64,000 nucleotides of DNA from Parenemella sanctibonifatiensis (GCF_002250565.1 NZ_NMVJ01000001.1:310001-374000), one strand, 5' to 3'; shown: positions 26,695 through 37,903, counted from the stretch's first letter. Notes: a model not told the origin generated them from the sequence alone. Numbers and translations are program-made.

Positions 26695-29265
26695 ATGGTT
26701 CACCACTCACCCGGCACGGCGCCTGGGAATCGGACGGCGGCCGACGGCGTACGTCGCCTCGGTCGGCTGCTGGCCACCATCACCGTCGCGGGTGCGATGG
26801 CGCTCGCGCCGTTCACCCCGGCAAGCGCGCAGGACGTCGCCGGCGGCATTCCCAGCGACGACCCCCGCGTCCAGGAGGTCCTGGCCCAGGACGACAACCT
26901 GGACTATCTCGGTACGCCGGTCACCACCCAGATCCCCAGCCAGGCTGCCCAGGGCACCGAAGACGGGCGCCACGTGTCCTACCAGGTCTTCAAGGGCCGA
27001 CCCGACACCGACTATCCCGCCACCTTCGCCGTCACCGACATCGAGACCGGCGACCAACTCTTCACCTGCCCGGTGACCGGCGCCGAGCACGTCCGCAACC
27101 TTGACGTCGCCACCGACGGCCGGGTCTACTGGGGCACCTACTACGACTCGAAGCTGTGGCGCTACGACCCCGCCAGCCAGGCCTGTGAGGACCTCGGGGC
27201 GATCTCCGACGGTGACGTCGCCGACCACGCCTTCGGCGTCGCCCCCGGCCCCGACGGCTCCATGTTCCTCGGCGTCTACCCCGACAGCCGCCTCTATCTG
27301 GTCGACCCCGAGACCGACGAGATCGAGCTGCTGCGCGAGGTCGACCCGGGCGCCGACTACATCCACGGCATGGCCTACGACCCCGCGAGCGACACCGTCT
27401 ACGTCGGCTCCGGCGGCGTACGGCCCCAGATTTGGGCCATCACCGAGGGCGGCCGCGGGGAGCAGACCCTGATCGCCGACGAGTCCAACGCACCCGGACT
27501 CGGCGACGGCGGCGCGACGACCGTCGGCCGCATGGACCTGGTCGGCGACCGGCTCTTTGCCCAGGTCGGGTTGCGGATGCTGATCCTCGACCTCGACGGC
27601 AACGTCGTCCACTGGGACGCCAGCCAGACCCGCTACTTCTTCGGCCACCACGCCATCGAGGGAGCCGAGCCGGGCACCGTGCTCTTCTCCACCGAGGGCT
27701 GGAACCTGGTCGAGTACGACATCGCCGCCAACACCTTCCGCGAGACCGACATCAACCTGCGCGGCTACATGTCCAACGGTGTCGTCGACGATTCCAGCGG
27801 TACGCCGCTGCTCTACGCGACCTCCTCGCTCGGCGTCGTCGTCGCGGACCTCACCACCGAAACGGTGCTGTCGGACAATCCGATCAGCTTCGCCGTCCCG
27901 ACGCTGATCCAGAAAGTGCTGAAGGGCCCGGACAACACGATCTTCGCCTCCGGCTACATGGTTGGTCTGGCGCAGGTCGACAAGACCGGAGCCGAGCACG
28001 GCACCACGATGCAGCGCGGCCAGTACGAATCCTCGACGGTGCGCGACGGCAAGATGTATCTGGGGGCGTACGGGCACTCGAAGTTTGAGGAGCTCGACCC
28101 GGAGACCTTCGACCCGAACGACCCGAACACCGTGCCCCGGCTCTTCGAGAGCGCCGACCAGGGCCAGGACCGGCCCTTCGGGATGGCGTACAACCCCGAT
28201 CGCGACGAAATCTACATGGGCTCGGTCGCGATCTATGGCCAGACCCAGGGCGGCTTGGCGATCTGGGACGGCGCCACCGGCGAGCACGTCTGGTTGACCG
28301 AGGAGATCGGCGCAGGCGAGAACGTCGTCGGCGTCGCCTACAACCCCACCGACGGCATGGTCTACATCGGCACCACCGTCGACGGTGGGCTGGGGTCTGC
28401 GCCCAGCGGCAACACCGCCGGCAAGCTGATCGTCCTGGACCCGGAGACCCGCACCGTCGTGAAGACGCTGGATCCGGCCGGTGAGGAGCGCGAGGGCGTC
28501 ACCGGTGTCATGGTCGCCGATGACGGCCGCGTGTACGGCGTCGCCGAGGAGGCCCTGTTCGTCTACGACCCCACGACCGGCGAATCGACCGTGGTCGGCA
28601 CCGTCGGCGGCCGTTACGGCTCCGGGACCCAGTGGGCGTACGGCAACGTCAACCAGTCCCCCAAGGACGGCAGGATCTACGTCACCGCGGGCTCGCGCTT
28701 CAGCATGTACGACCCGGCCACCGGGCAGACCACCCGGATCGCGAACGGGCTGAGCTGGTCCAACGTCGACGAGGACGGCGACGTCTATCTGGCCACCGGC
28801 GCGCACCTCTTCCGCTACAACGTGGAGCCGGCGGTGGCGCAGTGCGACACGACCATCACCGAGGACCACACCGGTCCGCTGACCATCACCGAGCGCATCA
28901 CCTGCATCGAGGGCGCGAGCGTACGCGGCCCGATCCAGGTCACCGACGGCGCCGGACTTCGCCTGGTCAACGCGGAGATCCGCGGCCCGATCACGGCCAG
29001 CGGTGCCGCCGAGGTCACCATCCTCGACAGCGACATCCGGGGTCCGGTGACCATCACCGGCACCACCGCCTCGGTCGAGATCCGGTCCAGCACGATTGCC
29101 GGCCCGGTCCGGGTCACCGGCACCGGCGAGGGAGTCACCCCGGTGATCGCCGGCAACCAGATCACCGGTCCGCTCGCCTGCTCCGGAAACGCGAACGCTC
29201 CGGTGAACGAGGATGCGGCCAACACGGTCCGGGGTCCGGCCTCCGGGCAGTGCGCCGGGCTCTGA
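26695..29265 (+). CDS. Large secreted beta-propeller-like protein with C-terminal repeat domain
   Basis: An 856-residue exported protein. The signal peptide (RRLGRLLATITVAGAMALAPF) has a likely cleavage after ASA at about residue 45. Residues 60-700 contain many recurring blade-like units: VYWGTYYDSKLWRYDP, MFLGVYPDSRLYLVDPET, VYVGSGGVRPQIWAI, MYLGAYGHSKFEELDPET, VYIGTTVDG and others, the pattern of WD/PQQ-like propellers, probably two of them. From about residue 715 a different domain has roughly 20-residue repeats around an (R/T/A)GP core (ASVRGPIQV, AEIRGPITA, SDIRGPVTI, STIAGPVRV, NQITGPLAC), with Cys near both ends, suggesting a beta-helix. GGAGGG precedes the ATG. No catalytic motif seen; it may bind or display at the cell surface. 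Confidence 0.8.
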   Translation: MVHHSPGTAPGNRTAADGVRRLGRLLATITVAGAMALAPFTPASAQDVAGGIPSDDPRVQEVLAQDDNLDYLGTPVTTQIPSQAAQGTEDGRHVSYQVFKGRPDTDYPATFAVTDIETGDQLFTCPVTGAEHVRNLDVATDGRVYWGTYYDSKLWRYDPASQACEDLGAISDGDVADHAFGVAPGPDGSMFLGVYPDSRLYLVDPETDEIELLREVDPGADYIHGMAYDPASDTVYVGSGGVRPQIWAITEGGRGEQTLIADESNAPGLGDGGATTVGRMDLVGDRLFAQVGLRMLILDLDGNVVHWDASQTRYFFGHHAIEGAEPGTVLFSTEGWNLVEYDIAANTFRETDINLRGYMSNGVVDDSSGTPLLYATSSLGVVVADLTTETVLSDNPISFAVPTLIQKVLKGPDNTIFASGYMVGLAQVDKTGAEHGTTMQRGQYESSTVRDGKMYLGAYGHSKFEELDPETFDPNDPNTVPRLFESADQGQDRPFGMAYNPDRDEIYMGSVAIYGQTQGGLAIWDGATGEHVWLTEEIGAGENVVGVAYNPTDGMVYIGTTVDGGLGSAPSGNTAGKLIVLDPETRTVVKTLDPAGEEREGVTGVMVADDGRVYGVAEEALFVYDPTTGESTVVGTVGGRYGSGTQWAYGNVNQSPKDGRIYVTAGSRFSMYDPATGQTTRIANGLSWSNVDEDGDVYLATGAHLFRYNVEPAVAQCDTTITEDHTGPLTITERITCIEGASVRGPIQVTDGAGLRLVNAEIRGPITASGAAEVTILDSDIRGPVTITGTTASVEIRSSTIAGPVRVTGTGEGVTPVIAGNQITGPLACSGNANAPVNEDAANTVRGPASGQCAGL

Positions 29266-29272
29266 CCAGGCC

Positions 29273-29347
29273 GATGAGGCCCTGACCCGGCCTCATCCCC
29301 CGCTGGACCGGGACGCCCCGGGCCCGCTGCGGCGGGTCCGGGGCGTC
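29273..29347 (+). terminator. Double hairpin after the secreted-protein gene
   Basis: Two hairpins in tandem. GATGAGGCC (29273-29281) pairs perfectly with GGCCTCATC (29289-29297). A second has 16-base arms, 29312-29327 and 29332-29347, starting GACGCCCC and ending GGGGCGTC, with 15 of 16 pairs and a TGCG loop. The second ends just before a separate dispersed inverted repeat. Confidence 0.75.
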
Positions 29348-29350
29348 GTG

Positions 29351-29430
29351 TGCGCGCACTACGTGCAGTCGATTCTGCACAGGTCCCGAATACGGGGGTC
29401 GCGACGAATCGACTGCACGTCTTGCGCGCA
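29351..29430. repeat. Dispersed long inverted repeat, copy 1
   Basis: 24-base arms at 29351-29374 and 29407-29430 pair except at two adjacent positions. The inner 14 bases (ACGTGCAGTCGATT with AATCGACTGCACGT) and the outer 8 (TGCGCGCA) are perfect. The loop is 32 bases. It lies between a rightward gene and the convergent chorismate mutase gene. Same design as the elements at 36580, 56565 and 56658. Confidence 0.85.
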
Positions 29431-29441
29431 ACTCTGTCGAT

Positions 29442-29762
29442 TCAGGCGGGTTCTTCGCCGCGGGCGATGGCCTCGTGGTGCCGGACCACCTCGGAGACGA
29501 TGAAGTTGAGGAACTTCTCGGCAAACTCCGGGTCGAGGTGGGAGTCCTCGGCCAGATGACGCAGCCGGGCGATCTGTTGGGCCTCGCGTTGCGGATCGGC
29601 CGGCGGCAATCCGTGCCGGGCTTTCAGGACCCCCACCCGCTGGGTAATCCGGAATCGTTCGGCCAGCAAGTGCACCAGCGCGGCATCCATGTTGTCGATG
29701 CTGGCGCGCAGCCGCATCAGCTCGGCGTACACCTCGTCCTCGGGGCTGTTCGGCTCGGCCAT
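29442..29762 (-). CDS. Chorismate mutase, AroQ class
   Basis: Converts chorismate to prephenate for Phe/Tyr synthesis. The 106-residue, all-helical AroQ fold shows LRASIDNMDAALVHLLAERFRITQRVGVLKARHGLPPADPQREAQQIARLR, with the expected Arg, Lys and Gln positions, and no signal peptide, so it is the cytoplasmic type. Actinobacterial AroQ-delta enzymes such as this are often weak alone and are boosted by contact with DAHP synthase; no aroG lies in the window. Stand-alone gene, 62 bases after the guaB3 stop in the leftward direction of the same strand. Confidence 0.92.
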   Translation of the reverse strand: MAEPNSPEDEVYAELMRLRASIDNMDAALVHLLAERFRITQRVGVLKARHGLPPADPQREAQQIARLRHLAEDSHLDPEFAEKFLNFIVSEVVRHHEAIARGEEPA

Positions 29763-29823
29763 GGCCCAGACGATACCGGCGTACGCCCATGCGGGCCGAG
29801 ATTTCTCGGCCAGCAGGACCGCC

Positions 29824-30927
29824 TCAGACCAGCACGACCTCGCAGCGCTGGAACTCCTTGATCTCGGTGTAGCCGGTGGTCGCCATCGCCCGCCGCAGCG
29901 CGCCGACCAGGTTCATCGACCCATTCGGTTCGTGCGAGGGACCCAGCAGGATCTCCTCCAGGGTGCCGACCTGACCGAGGTTGGTGCGTTCGCCGCGGGG
30001 CAGGTCAGCATGCCAGGCCTCCGGGCCCCAGTGGTAGCCACCGCCGGGAGCCTCCACCGCACGGGCCAGCGGCGCGCCGACCATCACGGCATCCGCGCCG
30101 CAGGCGATCGCCTTGGCCAGGTCACCGGACGAACCGACCGAACCGTCGGCGATGATGTGGACGTAACGACCGCCGGACTCATCCAGGTAGTCACGGCGGG
30201 CCTCGGCCACGTCACTCAGCGCGGTCGCCATCGGCACCGCGATGCCGAGCACCTGGCTGGTGGTGTAGGTGGTGCCGCCGCCGAAACCGACCAGGACACC
30301 GGCCGCGCCGGTCCGCATCAGGTGCAACGCGCCCTGGTAGGTCGCGCAGCCGCCGACGATGACGGGGATCTCGACGTCATAGATGAACTGCTTGAGGTCC
30401 AGCGGCTCCTGCGCCTGGGACACGTGCTGGGCGCTGACGGTGGTGCCGCGGATCACGAAGAAGTCCACGCCTGCCTTCTCCACCACACCCGCGAACTCCT
30501 GGGTGCGCTGCGGCGACAGCGAGCCCGCCACGGGCACGTCGGCATCGCGCAGTTCACCGAGGCGCTGCTCGATGAGTTCAGGCTGGATCGGGGCGGCGTA
30601 CAGCTCCTGCAGCTTGCGGGTGGAGCGGGTCGGGTCGTCGATCGCGGCGAGTTCGGCGAGCTTGCTGGTGGGGTCGTCGTACCGGGTCCACAGCCCCTCG
30701 AGGTTGAGGACACCCAGTCCACCCAGGCGCCCCATGGCGATGGCGGTTTCGGGCGACATCACCGAGTCCATCGGCGCGGCCATCAGCGGGAAGTCAAACT
30801 CGATGGCATCGATCTTCCAGCTGAGGTTGACCTCTTCGGTGCCACGCGTACGCCGCGAGGGCACGATGGCGATGTGATCGAGGCCGTACGCCCGGCTCGC
30901 CCGCTTGCTCCGACCGATGTCTTCCAT
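29824..30927 (-). CDS. guaB3: GuaB3-family IMP dehydrogenase-like protein
   Basis: A 367-residue TIM-barrel protein of the GuaB3 family, the IMP-dehydrogenase-related protein found beside guaB in actinobacteria. CBS domains are absent. The start is ATG 30927 (GGAG four bases upstream; MEDIGRSKRASRAYGL is the usual opening); a GTG 15 bases upstream is less likely. The phosphate-binding segments and the YVHIIADGSVGSSGDLAKAIACGADAVM region are conserved. The loop that carries the catalytic Cys in GuaB (C316 in the neighbour) here reads GFGGGTTYTTSQV and contains no Cys, so normal IMP oxidation is doubtful. 114 bases after guaB on the same strand. Confidence 0.9.
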   Translation of the reverse strand: MEDIGRSKRASRAYGLDHIAIVPSRRTRGTEEVNLSWKIDAIEFDFPLMAAPMDSVMSPETAIAMGRLGGLGVLNLEGLWTRYDDPTSKLAELAAIDDPTRSTRKLQELYAAPIQPELIEQRLGELRDADVPVAGSLSPQRTQEFAGVVEKAGVDFFVIRGTTVSAQHVSQAQEPLDLKQFIYDVEIPVIVGGCATYQGALHLMRTGAAGVLVGFGGGTTYTTSQVLGIAVPMATALSDVAEARRDYLDESGGRYVHIIADGSVGSSGDLAKAIACGADAVMVGAPLARAVEAPGGGYHWGPEAWHADLPRGERTNLGQVGTLEEILLGPSHEPNGSMNLVGALRRAMATTGYTEIKEFQRCEVVLV

Positions 30928-31041
30928 GGGACTCCTGTCCACCGCATCCTGCGCCAGCCACGAACGGCCAGCCGCCTGCGGCGTACAGCTTATCGTCGCG
31001 GCCGGGGCCGGCCCAGTTCAGTCCGAGCGCCCCGCCGTGAC

Positions 31042-32574
<1,533 letters not shown>

Positions 32575-32691
32575 TCACGTCGTACGCACGGAGGAGACAC
32601 CCGCCGGCCAGCACCGACGGCCTAGCATCCCCGGGTGTGCCGTGCGCCCACTCTAGCGCCCCAAAACCGGGGGTCCGAACGGGTGACGTTC

Positions 32692-32745
32692 GCCTCCGGC
32701 GTACATGGTTCGCCTCCGGCGTACGTGGGCTGGCCTCCGGCGTAC
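32692..32745. repeat. Three direct copies of GCCTCCGGCGTAC
   Basis: The 13-mer is exact at 32692-32704, 32712-32724 and 32733-32745, with 20-21 base periods. The whole 212-base gap between guaB and the mannosyltransferase gene shows no gene; besides this repeat only short GC-rich stretches were seen. Confidence 0.85.
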
Positions 32746-32765
32746 CTGCTCCGGCTGAGGAGGGC

Positions 32766-34289
32766 TCAGATGTTGTCGAGCGTCGAGGTGTGGTGCTCGA
32801 CGCGGGACTTGGTGAGGCGGTCGGACCAGAAGTAGAGCAGTACGGCGGGCACCAGTGAGATGACCGAGGAGCTGATCACGGTGTACTTGAGGTATTCGTT
32901 CAGCACGCTGACCAGCAGCAGGTAGAGCACCAGCGACATCGACAGCCGGGTCAGCAGCCGGCTCGGTTTGGTCAGCGTCAGCAGCGGCAGCCCCCACAGC
33001 ACGTACCAGGCCTGCAGGCTGGGTCCGAGCAGGGCGACCGCAAGCAGGCTGTAACAGACGAAGTGGAGCGGCTTCTTCCAGCTGTACTTGACGAACCAGT
33101 AGCCGATCAGCACCACCATCGCGGCGGTGCCGATGAATTCGAAGATGGGCCGGAAGTCATAGTCGCCGAGATTGGCCACCCCGGCAGCCTTCTCCAAGGT
33201 CACGGCCGCCATGTTCAGCGGCGCCATGGTGTCGACCGCGCTGGGCGCACCCGAGCCGAACAACCAGCCCAGATCCAGGCCGGTCGCCACGGTGATGAGC
33301 AGGAAGGTGCCCAACGCGATCGCGCCGCCAGCGAGGCTGGTCCACACGATTCGACCCCACCGCTTGGCCGCGGTCCAGGTCTTGATGTCCTTGGGCAGCA
33401 CGAGCATCACGACGCCGACGCCGGCCAGAGCGGCGGGCTGCTTGATGGCGACTGCGCAGCCGATCAGGATCGCGCCGGTCACCAGACCCCACCGCTTGGT
33501 CGCGGCCCACAGCGCCAGCACCATCACGCCGACCATGCCGGCGTCGTTGTGGGCGCCGCCGATGAAGTGGATCAGCGTGAGCGGGTTGACGACCGCGGCC
33601 CACAGGGCGATCTGGGGGCTGACGCCGACCTTGCGTGCGAGCTTGGGAAGGAAGACCGCCATCAGGATCACGGCCCCGATGGTCGGCAGCCGCATCCCGT
33701 AGACGCCCAGCATCGGGACGAATCCGGTGATGGTGATGACCAGCGCCTGCAGCGCCAACGCGAGCGGCGGATAGACGGTGGTGGTGCCGGCCCAGATGCC
33801 GTCCACCAACTGCCAGTACGGGCCTGGCAGGGTGCCCATCGGGGTGACGTACGGGTTGAAGCCCAGATGCAGGATCCAGCCCTGGTCGGTGTAGGCGTAC
33901 GCGTCACGGCTCAGCATCGGCGGCACCGCCAGCATCGGCAGCGACCACAGGATTGCGACGACGTGGTGGCGGATGTGAGGTTCCACCTGGGGTCGGATCC
34001 GCAGCCAGGCGTACGCCATCGCCATGACCCCGAAGATCGCCATGGCCTCGGACAGTTCGCGGCCGGTGCGGGTGCGGGCGACGTGGAGCAGCCAGACTTC
34101 CTGCACGATCCGGGGCGGCACCCAGGCCAGCGCGAAGGTGGCGGCGGCGAGCAGGGTGGAGCCGATCAGCCCGATGACGACCGCGCGTACCTGCAGGGTC
34201 GCCTTGAGGGTGCGGACCAGTCCCCCGGCCCATTGCGCGCGAGCGCCGGTCGGATGTTGGGTCGCCGCATCGGCGGTCGTGACAGACAC
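32766..34289 (-). CDS. MptB-like polyprenol-phosphate-mannose alpha-1,6-mannosyltransferase
   Basis: A 507-residue GT-C glycosyltransferase with about 12 membrane helices. In mycobacteria and corynebacteria MptB-type enzymes extend the mannan core of lipomannan using polyprenyl-phosphate mannose outside the membrane. The first long loop carries the conserved acidic motif SRDAYAYTDQG (catalytic-Asp position), followed by NPYVTPM, GTTTVYPPLAL, and later FIGGAHNDAGM and IKQPAALAG. The GTG 34289 was chosen because GAGGAGG lies five bases upstream; the longer frame adds 41 Arg-rich residues. It suggests the organism makes mannosylated lipoglycans. Acceptor not determined. Confidence 0.85.
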   Translation of the reverse strand: MSVTTADAATQHPTGARAQWAGGLVRTLKATLQVRAVVIGLIGSTLLAAATFALAWVPPRIVQEVWLLHVARTRTGRELSEAMAIFGVMAMAYAWLRIRPQVEPHIRHHVVAILWSLPMLAVPPMLSRDAYAYTDQGWILHLGFNPYVTPMGTLPGPYWQLVDGIWAGTTTVYPPLALALQALVITITGFVPMLGVYGMRLPTIGAVILMAVFLPKLARKVGVSPQIALWAAVVNPLTLIHFIGGAHNDAGMVGVMVLALWAATKRWGLVTGAILIGCAVAIKQPAALAGVGVVMLVLPKDIKTWTAAKRWGRIVWTSLAGGAIALGTFLLITVATGLDLGWLFGSGAPSAVDTMAPLNMAAVTLEKAAGVANLGDYDFRPIFEFIGTAAMVVLIGYWFVKYSWKKPLHFVCYSLLAVALLGPSLQAWYVLWGLPLLTLTKPSRLLTRLSMSLVLYLLLVSVLNEYLKYTVISSSVISLVPAVLLYFWSDRLTKSRVEHHTSTLDNI

Positions 34290-34388
34290 GGTCCTCCTCA
34301 AGCGGCGATGGGTCGCAGAAAGAGTAGCCGAACGACCCGGCGTACGCCGGTTGTCGTCGCCGCGACGGCGCGATACGTACGAAAACCG

Positions 34389-34439
34389 CGCCCCAGCGGC
34401 GGTAGGTCGCAAATAATGACACCTACCGCCGCTGGGGCG
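34389..34439. repeat. Perfect 19-bp inverted repeat upstream of the MptB-like gene
   Basis: Arms 34389-34407 and 34421-34439 are perfect reverse complements (left ends GGCGGTAGGT, right begins ACCTACCGCC). The 13-base loop is AT-rich (CGCAAATAATGAC). It lies 100 bases before the leftward MptB-like start and is separate from the groEL terminator. Confidence 0.85.
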
Positions 34440-34464
34440 GCGCGTTCACGCTCGCAAAACGCAA

Positions 34465-34493
34465 AAGGCGGGGCCCGGATCGGGCCCCGCCTT
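34465..34493 (-). terminator. groEL terminator
   Basis: AAGGCGGGGCCCG and CGGGCCCCGCCTT are perfect 13-bp arms around a 3-base loop. Read leftward, the stem ends in CCTTTTGCG, giving a short T-tract as expected for an intrinsic terminator 16 bases after the groEL stop. Confidence 0.85.
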
Positions 34494-34508
34494 CACGCGA
34501 TCAGAGGA

Positions 34509-36101
<1,593 letters not shown>

Positions 36102-36112
36102 TTATCGCCTGC

Positions 36113-36409
36113 TCACTTGTTGACGACGGCGAGGATGTCACGAGCGTTGAGGAGCAGCAGCTCCTTGCCGTCGTACTTGACCTCGGTGCCGCCGTACTTC
36201 GAGAAGATCACGACATCGCCCTCGGCGACATCCATCGGGATCCGGTTGCCGGAATCGTCAACGCGACCCGGTCCGATCGCGATGACCTCGCCTTCCTGCG
36301 GCTTCTCCTGAGCGGTGTCGGGAATCACCAGGCCGGAAGCGGTGGTCTGCTCGGCCTCGAGCGGCTGAACGAGGACGCGGTCCTCGAGCGGCTTGATCGT
36401 GCTTGCCAC
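36113..36409 (-). CDS. groES: Co-chaperonin GroES (10 kDa)
   Basis: The 98-residue lid of the GroEL chamber. The sequence starts [40 protein letters not shown], with the mobile loop at about residues 17-34, and ends in [26 protein letters not shown]. Standard length and motifs. First gene of groES-groEL; transcribed from the promoter at about 36516-36544, which is flanked by two CIRCE-type operators, so HrcA repression is expected. No hrcA gene is in the window. Confidence 0.98.
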   Translation of the reverse strand: MASTIKPLEDRVLVQPLEAEQTTASGLVIPDTAQEKPQEGEVIAIGPGRVDDSGNRIPMDVAEGDVVIFSKYGGTEVKYDGKELLLLNARDILAVVNK

Positions 36410-36483
36410 GTCAAACCCCTTTCACAAATCGAATCGTTGTCAGTGCGATGCCCGGGGCGTCGTCGCGGTGCCGTCCCGAACCG

Positions 36484-36556
36484 TTGGCACCCTCACACGG
36501 AGAGTGCTAACCCCGAATCTATGCCCGCTTTGGCACTCGGTCAAGCGGAGTGCCAA
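36484..36556 (-). promoter_or_regulatory. groES promoter with two CIRCE-type (HrcA) operators
   Basis: On the minus strand TTGACC (36539-36544) and TAGATT (36516-36521) are spaced by exactly 17 bases. CIRCE 1, next to the transcription start, is TTGGCACCC-N9-GAGTGCTAA (36484-36510), where the right arm is the exact consensus and the left has two changes. CIRCE 2 is TTGGCACTC-N9-GAGTGCCAA (36530-36556), a perfect inverted repeat that differs from the classic TTAGCACTC by one base in each arm; its spacer holds the -35. HrcA would block both -35 and start site. Confidence 0.9.
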
Positions 36557-36579
36557 AGATGTCGCGTTGAGTTCGGCGC

Positions 36580-36659
36580 GCGTGCATGGAGCCACACTCG
36601 ATGCACAAAACCCGGTCTCCAGGCCCGGTTTGGCGGATCGAGTGTGACCTGATGCACGC
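36580..36659. repeat. Dispersed long inverted repeat, copy 2
   Basis: Arms 36580-36602 and 36637-36659. The outer 8 bases (GCGTGCAT) and inner 10 (CACACTCGAT) pair perfectly, with 5 unpaired between. The loop is 34 bases. It lies between the CIRCE region and the stop of the methyltransferase gene. Confidence 0.8.
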
Positions 36660-36677
36660 CACGGGCCAGGGCCGGGG

Positions 36678-37814
36678 TCAGACGCGTTCGACGTGCAACG
36701 CGGTGGTGCCCTCGGACGTGGGCGTGAGGACGATCGTGGCGCTGCCGGGCCCCTTGGGTTTCAGTTCCCGGCGCAGCTGGGCCGGGTCGATGTCGAGGCC
36801 GCGGACCTTGATCTCCACGGTGCCGATCTGGTTGGCCCGCAGCCAGGACCGCAGCGCCTTGGGGCGATGGTCCAGCCGCTCGATCACCCGGAACCTGGTC
36901 AGCCAGGGCGAATCGATCGCCGCGTCCCCGGTGAGATAAGCGATGCCGGGCGCAACCCGATGCAGGCCCTGCGCGGCGAAGCTGCCCAGTGCTTTGGCCC
37001 GCGAGGCGGCCGGATCGGGTTCGTAGAGGTGGCTGCCGATCGGACCGGCCGGCAGGTCCTCACCCGTGGCGGGGAGGGTCAGCGAGCCGGGCAGGCGTAC
37101 GCCTTCGCGGACTGGCTCGGTGTGGGTTTCATGCCAGACGCTGCACTCGACCAGGTCGCCGGCATCGCTGACCCAGCGGACACTGTGCTGGGCTGGGAGA
37201 TGTTCGTACGCCATCCCGGGCCCGAGCTTCACGCAGCCGGGCCGGTCAGCGAGCCAGTCCCGTACCACCGGCCAGGGTGGGCTCAGGTCCTCGATCCGCC
37301 AGCTGCGACCGCGGGCGGTGCGGCGGGCCGGGTCGGCAAAGACGGCCGTGCCGCCGGTCAGCAGCTGTGGGGCGAGTGCGACGGCGTCCCCGACGATGAC
37401 CTCGGCGGGCAACCCGGCGAGGTTGGCGCGCGCGTACGCCGCGGTGGTCTCGTCCGCCTCCACTGCCACCACCTCGATGCCAACCTGCGCCATCGCCCGG
37501 GCGTCCAGCGCCAAGCCGCAGCCCAGGTCGACGATCCGGCGTACTCCTTGGTCCAGCAGTTGTTGGGCGCGCCAGGTTGCGACGCTGGGGCGGGTGGCCT
37601 GTTCGAGGCCGTCGCGGGTCCAGAAGAGAGTGTCGGCCAGGCCCCCGAACCTGCCGCGAGCCCGGCGCCGAAGCCCCACCTGGGCAGCGACCTGGGCGGC
37701 GCGTTCGGGATCGACGCGCTCGCGGAGCCAGGTCGCCGTCGAGAGCGCGTCGGGGTCCCGAGCCTCGACCTCGGCCAACAGCTCGGCCGCCTCCGGCCCG
37801 GTGATCCACTCCAC
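36678..37814 (-). CDS. SAM-dependent methyltransferase with THUMP-like C-terminal domain
   Basis: A class I methyltransferase-type protein, about 378 residues from the GTG at 37814. The SAM site is VDLGCGLALDARAMAQVGIEVVAVEAD, followed by VFADPARRTARGRSW at the catalytic-loop position. The C-terminal part (GTVEIKVRGLDIDPAQLRRELKPKGPGSATIVLTP) is the THUMP-like domain found in this actinobacterial family; the substrate, probably RNA, is not established. The start is uncertain: the frame stays open to an ATG at 37928 without a ribosome-binding site and only 34 bases from the divergent transporter gene, so the internal GTG, which gives the family-like opening MEWITGPEAAELLAE, was preferred. Confidence 0.75.
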   Translation of the reverse strand: MEWITGPEAAELLAEVEARDPDALSTATWLRERVDPERAAQVAAQVGLRRRARGRFGGLADTLFWTRDGLEQATRPSVATWRAQQLLDQGVRRIVDLGCGLALDARAMAQVGIEVVAVEADETTAAYARANLAGLPAEVIVGDAVALAPQLLTGGTAVFADPARRTARGRSWRIEDLSPPWPVVRDWLADRPGCVKLGPGMAYEHLPAQHSVRWVSDAGDLVECSVWHETHTEPVREGVRLPGSLTLPATGEDLPAGPIGSHLYEPDPAASRAKALGSFAAQGLHRVAPGIAYLTGDAAIDSPWLTRFRVIERLDHRPKALRSWLRANQIGTVEIKVRGLDIDPAQLRRELKPKGPGSATIVLTPTSEGTTALHVERV

Positions 37815-37903
37815 CGCCTCATCATGACGCAGCAGCCAGTGGTGGATGTCAACATTCGAGACTCGAATCGCACCATAAGCAGCATCTGATCTACTAGTCG
37901 CCG

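Noticed and set aside
26589-27104. A 171-codon frame overlapping the start of the secreted-protein gene
   Set aside because: It is Arg/His/Pro-rich in another phase of a gene with a clear signal peptide and repeats.
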